NCBI GenBank assembly: GCA_958450325.1
Contig: OY288243.1
Span: forward strand, 29,785,844 to 29,849,843
DNA from: Agrostemma githago
Lineage: Eukaryota > Streptophyta > Magnoliopsida > Caryophyllales > Caryophyllaceae
Direction of reading: 5' to 3'
DNA: 64,000 nt
The notes below the pieces were generated by a model. That model searched no databases. It was not told the DNA's origin and worked only from the letters and a program-made list of their open reading frames with translations. How positions within the stretch are numbered: the stretch's first letter is position 1; the number at the start of each line of letters is the position of its first letter. Positions 57,201-64,000 of this stretch are shown piece after piece. The position numbers were made by a program, and so were the translations under genes.

Positions 57201-57545
57201 AAAATAATTGGGGATAAACAATGAATATGATAGAGAATTAAGATACATAAATACCTAAATTGATCGTGGAATCTTTCTGAATTTGATTAAACTTTAAGAA
57301 AATGATTGAAGAATTGAGCGGAAATCTCCGTCGTTGGTTCGCCGGCAAGGTGGTGTCGACCTCCGGTATCGCGGTGGCAGGCACGACGTGTTTGGTGAAT
57401 CGTAGGGGAGACTGGAGAGTGAGCGAGCTTCAGGAACTGATAAGTGTGGTTTGTAGTGGTTATTTGTTGTGTTTGGTCCCGTTTTCTCTTGTAGAATCAC
57501 TCTTCAGAGTGGTTTTTTGAGGTTACTTACGCTTCTTCTAGCTTG
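57201..57545 (-). other. Apparent 5' exon and promoter region of the decayed minus-strand gene
   Basis: Around 57292-57500 the minus strand is GC-richer than its surroundings, with CCGGCGAACCAACGACGG-like sequence typical of plant 5' untranslated regions. A 68-codon frame is open here but looks untranslated. A donor-like site follows at about 57260. I place no TATA box with confidence. Confidence 0.3.
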
Positions 57546-58466
57546 TGTTAGGTTTCTAGGACCATTATTGGAGAGATGGAACGATTCCGACTCGTTTCCG
57601 ACACATTTGGAGCCATCGAAGAGAAGCGACGATCACTCGGTGCCTTAGACTCGATCCCGAGACCTTGGGACCCATTCACGAGCCCCTTAGACTCGATCCT
57701 GAGCACCGAGAATTGATGAGAAGCCTAACAAGAGCAAGGAGGGACCTTTGGGACCATATTGGAGGCCTACAAGACCCTTCCCGGGTGGGAAGAGTAGCCT
57801 TCCCGATCGGGAATGAGTGCAAGAAAGAAGTGTCTTCTGATGGGTCATCCCGACCGGGAAGGAATCTTCCCGACCGGGAAGGATGTATCATCCCGACCGG
57901 GACCATCCATCCCGACCGGGAAGGGCCCATTATAGCACCGCGTGACTTCTTTTCTTCTCCTTTGTTCTTGTAACCGTATATATACCCCCTCTTGTAATCT
58001 TATGCTTATGTTAGACATTACCCACTAAACCCTAGACTACTTTAGGTTCGATTAGCCTACATTAGTGTAGATTAGTCCTTAATTAGTCTTTAATCTAGTT
58101 AGTTAATCTTGTATTAAGGGATCTCTTGAAGAATCCATTCAATCTTGACAACATTGGTGGATGTTTTGGGTGTTCTTTATATACAAGTTCTCATCTTTTC
58201 GTCCTTTGTAGTTTGGTATAATCCTTCTCTACTATTTTCTCTTAATCTTTATTGTTATTCAAGTTTTCATCTTAGTTTATGTTTGTTGTTCATCTTGTTT
58301 ATGAATTGTCTTGTTCTTATGTTGTGGATTTCTGTAGTTTGTATTGATATTTCTTTAGATATGTGTGAGTAGTTATCCTCTAGGGTTAGTAGGGGGATTG
58401 GGTGTTGATTAGGGATGATTAGGGTGGAAATTGGTGATGCTAGATGTTGTTCTTGTTGTTTCTTAT
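57546..58466 (+). mobile_element. LTR-like fragment cut by element G
   Basis: The stretch starts TGTTAGGTTTC and contains a palindrome cluster, a TATATATA box at about 57978 and a T-rich downstream part, the order expected in a plant LTR. It is interrupted at 58466 by the LTR of element G. No second copy is in the window, so the LTR call, perhaps Athila-type, is tentative. No coding sequence is seen. Confidence 0.35.
57801..57921 (+). repeat. Cluster of TCCCGACCGGGA palindromes
   Basis: TCCCGATCGGGA starts at 57801 and TCCCGACCGGGA at 57848, 57868, 57891 and 57910. The last two lack one flanking purine of the longer TTCCCG.CCGGGAA form. The cluster ends about 55 bp upstream of a TATATATA box. 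A related CCCTTCCCGGGTGGGAA lies just before at about 57776. Confidence 0.88.
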
Positions 58467-59049
58467 TGTAGACACCCACATTTTGACCGCCAGGTGTCTA
58501 TAGCAGTTTCTGACAAACACCCGATGATGATCGGACGCAAACGTGCTTTAACGTACTCGGAAATGGGCTCGAAATCATGGATATTTGGCTTGGGCTTTTT
58601 AAGGAGTACAAATCTCACAAAACCAACCTCAAATTCAGGCCCAGTGGGTCGTTTCGAGTCAAATAACACTAATTTGGGTCGAATCCGACACCGGGGGTAA
58701 AACCGTCTTTTAGCGACCGAGTCAAAAACCCAGTCAGAGATATTTTCGAGACACGTGAGCAGGCCGTGTCACCTCATGAGTCCGGCCTGGAGTCGAATAC
58801 TACAAAAAATCAGCTACACAAATATTAAACAATTTCGTTAAAGGTAGAATTCGATCTCAAGTAGGAATCCTATCCGAATACCGAATCGAGCATTCGACCG
58901 AGCATGGAATACCCGGCCGAGCAGGCTGTTTTCAGCCGGTTTCTTTTTCTTCCTTGACAAGAAAGTGGAATTCTCATTCCTCTCAAATTCCTACGTTTCC
59001 TATCCTAAGCGGTAGTTCTACCTCTCCTAGCCAAGGTCGGGAACTCCCC

Positions 59050-59058
59050 TATAAATAG
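59050..59058 (+). promoter_or_regulatory. Element G LTR TATA box
   Basis: TATAAATAG in the context CTCCCCTATAAATAGCCCC, at the place equivalent to the boxes of A and C. Confidence 0.7.
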
Positions 59059-59760
59059 CCCCTTGCACAACTTGAAATAAAAGGGAATTCACATCGACAT
59101 TCATTCATTCATGAGCATTCACATACCATCTATCAAATACACATCAATTATCATCAACACAAAAATACATACACCCTTAAGCATCGAGAAACCGATACAA
59201 CCTGAGACTACGCCGAACTCACCCGACGAAACCGGCCACCTCGCCCCACCTCACACGTCCAAACCGAACCACCATAACTCACCGACATTCACTCGACGCT
59301 CCCGTGCCCTAGCCACATTCCGACGAGCCCCGATCCGAGTAAACGAAGCATGTAGGTTGAGGGTGTAAAATCAAACCCGACTTCTCTTTTCTTCTCTACT
59401 TCTCCTTCTCGTCTCTTCCTCGTTTTTTCCTTTTTTCGTCGTGTCTTTTTTTTCAGGGTCATGTGTCGTCCTTTTTACGGGTCGTTCATCACTTTTTATT
59501 ATTTCTAATATCGATATTATTAAAAACTATTTTTTTATATAACGTTCTTAAAATACGATATCGATTCTCTAATCGAATATCGTATCTAACAAGAACAAAA
59601 TTAATTAATTCTCGTTGATGCTAATAAAATCGTCACATCTTTTTAAACAAAATTCGACGATTTTATACGCGGAGAGAATTAACATCTTTTTCATTCAAAA
59701 TTCTTTTTTTTACTTTTCGTTCAAAACAAACTTTTTTTCAAAACCTTTTCTAAATTCATT

Positions 59761-60240
59761 CCGAATATTCGATATCGATTTCATAATCGAATATCGGGTA
59801 TGACGAATATCGAAAACATAAATCGAGTATAAGTTAGTTCGTATTTGTACGCGATTTATTAAATTAGCAATTTTCGAACAAAAACGCGACCGGGACAGAC
59901 CCGCACGCGAGTCGCGCCCATCCCAGGCGACTCGCGCACGGGCCTGAAACCCGAATCTTTTTTTAGCTTTTTCGTCTGTTTTTTTATTTATTTATTCTAC
60001 AAAATGATTTCTCAAAATTTGCATCTTTTCTAAAACTATTCCGAGTATTTGATATTGATTTCATAGTCGACTATCAAATATAACGAATATCGAAAATATT
60101 AAGTCAAGCACGAATTATGCAATATTCGTACGCGGTTTAATAAAAACATCGAACTTTCGAAAATCGACCTCGAAACAGGCCGGGGTGCGAGTCGCGCGCA
60201 CCCCGGGCGAGTCGCGGGCAACGCTGGAAACGCGACCCGT
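59761..60240 (+). repeat. Tandem duplication with GC-rich islands inside element G LTR
   Basis: A segment starting CCGAATATTCGATATCGATT at 59761 recurs, diverged, at 60041 (CCGAGTATTTGATATTGATT), a period of 280 bp. Each copy ends in a GC-rich island with GCGAGTCGCG words (59885-59945 and 60175-60235). A shorter related CGATATCGATTCTCTAATCG lies at about 59558. Element C shows no such duplication. Confidence 0.75.
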
Positions 60241-60995
60241 TTTCCTCTTTTTCATTATTTTTCGAACATCGTTTTTTTATACAAAACAGCGTCTTTTTAA
60301 CAATATTTTTCAGATTTCGACTAATATTTTCTCGATCTAGCATATTCATCGTGTTTGCTATATTATTTCTTCCCAAATCGATACTAACTCGTTTGTTCAT
60401 CTTGTAGCAAATTCATTCTTTTTCATCATTTGTTTTATTATACTAAAACGAATCTCACATGCTAAATTCAACTTTGACGTTAATTTTTCATGCATTAAAC
60501 CGACTTAGCAACCCATTCAATTCCTCGCATGCTTAGGAAAACAATGCTTGCATATCATTCATCGTTCAACTAACGCGCGTATTCAAAAATCATTCGATAT
60601 CCTAGTAGAGGCCGCTAATGTGCGGGCGGGGTTGGGTGTTCTTAGTGAACTTCCCAACACGTACCCTCACCCCTTACTCAGAACCGTGGTTTCCGGATGT
60701 CCGAAACCATTGGCAACGAGAGTCATTCAATATACGATAAACCGCTCAAGTCGGCATCGGTATCGAACTGCAAAGGGACGAGCCCAATAAACTCTGACAT
60801 CGGAAATGGGCCGTATTTTGTACACGGCCCACTACGACATAGAGTGGGCTCGAACGGTTCCGAATAACCATAAAATTCGGTGGCGACTCCAACTTCGATT
60901 TAAATTTCAATTTGACCATCTCATATGGAGATTCATTCGCCTCCCCAAACCCGCGTGTGGCCGCGTCGGGGTGGACCTATGTCATGTCCACAATT

Positions 60996-61013
60996 TGGCG
61001 ACTCCGCTGGGGA
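60996..61013 (+). other. Element G primer binding site (tRNA-Arg-like)
   Basis: TGGCGACTCCGCTGGGGA, identical to that of element C, three bases after the LTR end. Confidence 0.85.
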
Positions 61014-61450
61014 TTGACTGATGCGTTACTAACCTTCGGTATCCTCAGGGTGAGACTCGAATAGAAATCGTCTGACTAGTACAATACGCGTTTTAGTTTT
61101 ACGGTTCATGCATAACCCCATCTTTCCCGGGCCGGTACTGGTGACCGACGTCCCACTATACCATTGATGTAGTCCAAATTGGATATGTCAAAGGTGTCCA
61201 TTAGCCGATTCGTATGGGTTTTACGGCATGTCCTAAGCTCAAATCGACTTAGGGAGTCCGCCCCGATTCTCGATAGGCTATGTACACTGGTATAGACCCT
61301 TATAGACTGACCGAGACTTAGCTTAAGAGCATACATGGTGTCATTATACTGTTTCCATGACTACGTGCTACTTGATCCACATCTTTTTCAAAAAAACGTC
61401 ATTTTCAAAAATTTGCATCCTTTTCAAAATATCCAATTTCAAAAACCCGG

Positions 61451-62240
61451 ACATATACCGAATTTAGGACTTACGATTTTACTCAAAATAGCCCTTTTTC
61501 TAGCCGGTATTATGCCCAATTTAAAACTCGAAACTATTTTCGAACTTGCAAAACCGTCGCCCGGTTCGATTTCCGTTTTTTTTTCTTTCAAAAAAAAAAC
61601 CGGGCCATCCCCCGAATTTCTCTTCGGGCTTTCAAAAATTCAAAATTTCTGACTTTTCAAAAAATTCAAGCCCGATGACATTTTCGCTGATTTTAAAAGT
61701 CGGGATCCTGTTTTCGATTTTCAAATTTTCGGAAATTCATCTTCGGTTTTCAAAATTCCGAAATTCCAAAAATGCATCTTTTCGAAAATATTCAAATTTT
61801 AAAAAATCGGAAAGCTGCCAAAATTTAGACTTAAGATTTGACTCAAAACACGCTTATTTTCTAGCCGGCATGCTGCCCATTTCGAAATTCGAATTTCCGA
61901 TCCACCATTCGATTTTCGAATTTTCAAAATTCAATTTCGATTTTAAAATGTTCGAGATGCCAGTTTCGATTTTCAAAATTTTCGAGATACCAGTTTCGAT
62001 TTTCAAAATCTTCGAGATGCCATTTTTAATTTTCAAATCTTCGAGATGCCGTTTTTCGATTTTCAAATCTTCGGGATCTCATCTTCAATTTTCAAATTGT
62101 CGGAAATTCCTTTTTTCGATGCTCAAGTTTCAAAATTCCAAATATTCAACTTTTCAAAACCCCGGAATGCTACCGAAATTAGGATTTACGATTTGACTCA
62201 AAGTAGCCTATTTTCCAGCCGGTATTCTGCCCATTTCAAA
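61451..62240 (+). repeat. Three-copy tandem repeat of about 360 bp in element G leader
   Basis: The unit marked by TTAGGA.TTACGATTTGACTC followed by TTTTCTAGCCGGTAT.CTGCC occurs at about 61451, 61812 and 62172, one every 360 bp. The copies are diverged. Element C has one copy at about 13545. Between markers lie runs of CGATTTTCAAAAT-type words. Confidence 0.82.
61915..62115 (+). repeat. Minisatellite of about 33 bp in element G leader
   Basis: At least five head-to-tail units of the type TTCGAGATGCCAGTTTCGAT then TTTCAAAAT lie here, with substitutions and one- to two-base length changes. They sit inside the second 360-bp unit and give an artificial frame with repeated FKIFEMP-like residues. 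Confidence 0.85.
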
Positions 62241-63221
62241 AGTCGATTTTTTTTTCGATCTTTCAAAATTATGGCCCGATGCACTTTTCCGTTTTTTCGA
62301 AAAAAAATGGGCCATCCACCGAGACTTCTCGGATTTTCCAAAAGAATCCATTTATCAAAACCTTCCTCTTCTTAGGACTTCCCGTATTTAGCAGTGTCGG
62401 GTCGTGTCATAAGTCGTCAAAGTATTTAGCGTCGAAACTCCGTCGATCTTATATCACGAGTTTCCTCCCTATCCCAGTCCGCCTTATTTGACTAAGGCAA
62501 AGCCCACCTACGTAGGACATACTCCTACGAAGGTTGGCCCGTCGACACAATTATCGAGTCCAAAGTCTAGGGAATGTCTCACGTAAACCTCCTTTCAAAC
62601 AGGGCCCAGTCCACACAGCTGGATCCTAAGGGAGACCCACCTTTCACGAGTCACCCGTCTAGGTGTCCTATCCGAGTCATTTCCTTTTCAGGCTTTTCCC
62701 CACTCGGGGGGCTACCCTTCAGCAGAGCGATTAATCACGGTTGCTTTAAGGGTCATGTCTTACACATGTTGTCTCACGCATCCCACTTTCGAGTCACTTA
62801 GATGTCACACCATCTGAGTCTCTAGCCTTACTCAGGGGGCTGTCCTCCACCCGAGCAGTCAGCCACGATTACCCTAGAGAGTACCCTACGTTCATCCTAC
62901 ACCGGCGTCCTTACGATGCCTTCTTCGAGTCGTACCCACGCTACGATTACTCGGGTCACCTAGGGTTAGGTCACCACGGTTGGTCGGCACGGTCAAATAC
63001 GGTCGCCCCATTTTCGGACTTATCCTTGTACAGCTCGAGTCTCGTGGTCGAGTCTAGGTCACAGTCGTTACTTTGTCTAGAATAACGTTTAAGTAGCCCG
63101 GTCATAGAATCTTAGTCATTCCCGCCCCCGGGCCGTACCTAGTTTGACTCTCTCTCTTGCATTTGCGCAAAACCGAGTTTAGGCGAGTTCTAACACCTGT
63201 CGTTTCTTCCGATCAGGGACC

Positions 63222-63898
63222 CATGAACGAGACACTACCAAACCATAACAAATCCCACGCCGTCGAGAAAGGGGATATCCAGGGGAGTATGCTTATGCTA
63301 TCTTGCTCCATTAACAATATCTTCTCGAAAATCAATACTGCCCTAGATAATCTAAGTTCCAGGGTAACCATCATCGAAGAGGACCTTATAAGAACCCGAG
63401 CCCGTCTAACACAACTAGAGCGGGTAAGACAACCAATCACCCAACCGAGCCATTTGAAAGGTGAACACTCTTACAAAACTGTCCGATACCCTCAAGATGG
63501 CAAGACCGAGAGAGGTAACCCTTAAGTCACCTCTCCAAAAATCAAGAACCAGTCAAAGGAAAGGACATTTACCCACTTGGATATGTCCTACACCGTCGCT
63601 TTCCAGAGGTTAGTTCCGAAGGGCCTAATACTACCTATAGGCCCAACAGCCGACCCACCTTTGGAAAAACGCTCCAAAGCATGGAACGACGAGCATTACT
63701 GCAAATTCCACAGAGGGAGGAGACACGATACAGAATAGTGCTGGAAGCTGAAACACCTCATCCAAGATTTCCTCGATACCGGGAGGACTCCTGTTTTGGA
63801 AACATTGTCACTTGCAAAGCCCCTCATGGACTATACAGGGCCCGATGACCAAAGCATCCAATCTACCTCTCATGCATCCAAGAGTCCGGATTTGATTT
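63222..63898 (+). pseudogene. gag: Element G: degenerate short Tat-type gag
   Basis: From MNETLPNHNKSHAVEKGDIQ the frame gives a heptad-rich coiled coil (INNIFSKINTALDNLSSRVT, IIEEDLIRTRARLTQLERVR) and ends at a stop at 63525. One frame over, DMSYTVAFQRLVPKGLILPI continues to a knuckle-like CKFHRGRRHDTE, stop, CWKLKHLIQDFLDTG. The stop replaces the residue before the second-last Cys, and RRH replaces the usual NGH. The retrotrans_gag domain is missing between coiled coil and knuckle. A serine/glutamate-coding GAGTCA run follows near 63945. The gene is non-functional and has the same reduced order as the gag of A. Confidence 0.72.
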
Positions 63899-64000
63899 AA
63901 GTCCAAGTCTGTGTCCGAGTCTAGGATATACTATTTCAACTTCAAAGTCAGAGTCAGAGTCAGTTGTATTCTGTCATCTTTTCAAAATTCAATAAAACCA
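63899..64000 (+). other. Element G sequence after the gag remnant
   Basis: The final bases hold short GAGTCN runs (63913-63925, 63945-63965) like the ES repeat of element C, then AT-rich sequence to the window edge. No protease motif is reached. Confidence 0.4.

Larger units (their letters stand above)
58467..60992 (+). repeat. Element G 5' LTR, 2526 bp
   Basis: It ends ATGTCATGTCCACA like the LTRs of C. Shared landmarks are TCTATAGCAGTTTCTGACAA near the start, AAATTCAGGCCCAGTGGGTC, the TATA box at 59050, CCTCACCCCTTACTCAGAACC with the TTTCCGGATG dyad near 60670, and CGTCGGGGTGGACCTA at the end. A C/G-rich part near 58870-58940 holds CGACCGAGC and CGGCCGAGC words in the position of the palindromes of C. 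Confidence 0.93.
61014..63221 (+). other. Element G 5' leader
   Basis: About 2.2 kb of leader. The middle part (61380-62280) is built of direct repeats, annotated separately. The last part (62370-63200) parallels the leader of element C (13780-14090), with GTCGAAACTC.GTCGATCTTA and GTAGG.CATAC.CCTAC. Open frames of 105, 216 and 109 codons here come from the low-complexity repeats and I do not count them as genes. Confidence 0.65.
58467..64000 (+). mobile_element. Element G: Tat-lineage Ty3/gypsy element, 5' part, runs off the window
   Basis: It begins TGTAGACACCCACATTTTG and has a 2526-bp LTR, a primer site identical to that of element C, a long repeat-filled leader and a degenerate gag. Right LTR and pol are not in the window. 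The five bases before it are CTTAT (58462-58466), which should reappear after its far end. It is inserted in the LTR-like fragment 57546-58466. The gag lacks the globular domain, as in element A. Confidence 0.9.

Noticed and set aside
61335..62375. Overlapping open frames of 105, 216 and 109 codons
   Set aside because: They come from CGATTTTCAAAAT-type repeats in the leader of element G; the residue repeats mirror the DNA repeats.
1..64000. tRNA or rRNA genes
   Set aside because: The tRNA-like words (TGGTATCAGAGC, TGGCGACTCCGCTGGGGA) are primer binding sites beside LTRs, not tRNA genes; no cloverleaf or rRNA stretch was recognised.

Overview
The window is plant nuclear DNA made mostly of nested LTR retrotransposons, with remnants of ordinary plant genes. 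The evidence is Tat-lineage Ty3/gypsy elements carrying the plant-specific second RNase H, a Ty1/copia polyprotein, a plant LINE, a hAT-type MITE, and intron-containing fragments of plant-type phosphoenolpyruvate carboxylase (PEPC), mitochondrial ATP synthase subunit d and a TOUSLED-like kinase. A dicot with a repeat-rich genome fits; Caryophyllales is only a weak guess from the Retand-like Tat elements. I see no complete, working host gene. The one intact long reading frame is the polyprotein of copia element D. Layout, left to right: element A, a minus-strand Tat element whose far end lies left of the window, occupies 1-4896 and resumes at 37217-37278. Element B (4897-37211), a chromovirus-type element with about 2.95 kb LTRs and no visible coding sequence, is inserted in the LTR of A with target duplication GTCCT. 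Two younger elements sit in the right LTR of B: element C (11173-25645, full-length Tat, duplication ATACT) and element D (26865-36080, intact copia element on the minus strand, duplication TTTTA). Removing C and D restores an LTR of about 2956 bp for B against 2953 bp for its left LTR. Right of the nest, the 5' half of a minus-strand PEPC gene (exons from 42228 down to 37279) is cut inside an exon by the LTR of A. Its first exon is split by a 5'-truncated LINE (40450-42159), which itself holds a 580-bp hAT MITE (40583-41162). A short piece of the ATP synthase subunit d gene (42344-42447) lies just upstream of the PEPC fragment on the same strand. Next come solo LTR E (42928-53040, duplication ACTAT), interrupted by F, an internally deleted copia element (45660-52293, duplication TGTGT); a stretch of decayed minus-strand exons including a TOUSLED-like piece (about 53050-57545); an LTR-like fragment (57546-58466); and G, a third Tat element on the plus strand (58467 to the window end). 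How the parts act together: element D could supply its own copia functions and perhaps those for F, which keeps LTRs, primer site and gag but has lost protease and most of pol. Element C encoded all Tat functions but has stops and frameshifts; A and G look like shortened relatives. The most unusual points are the PEPC gene broken by a nest of over 37 kb, the subunit d/PEPC junction, the antisense plant-mobile-domain-like reading frame in C, and arrays of CG-rich palindromes upstream of several LTR TATA boxes. All homology calls come from reading motifs by eye, without database searches.
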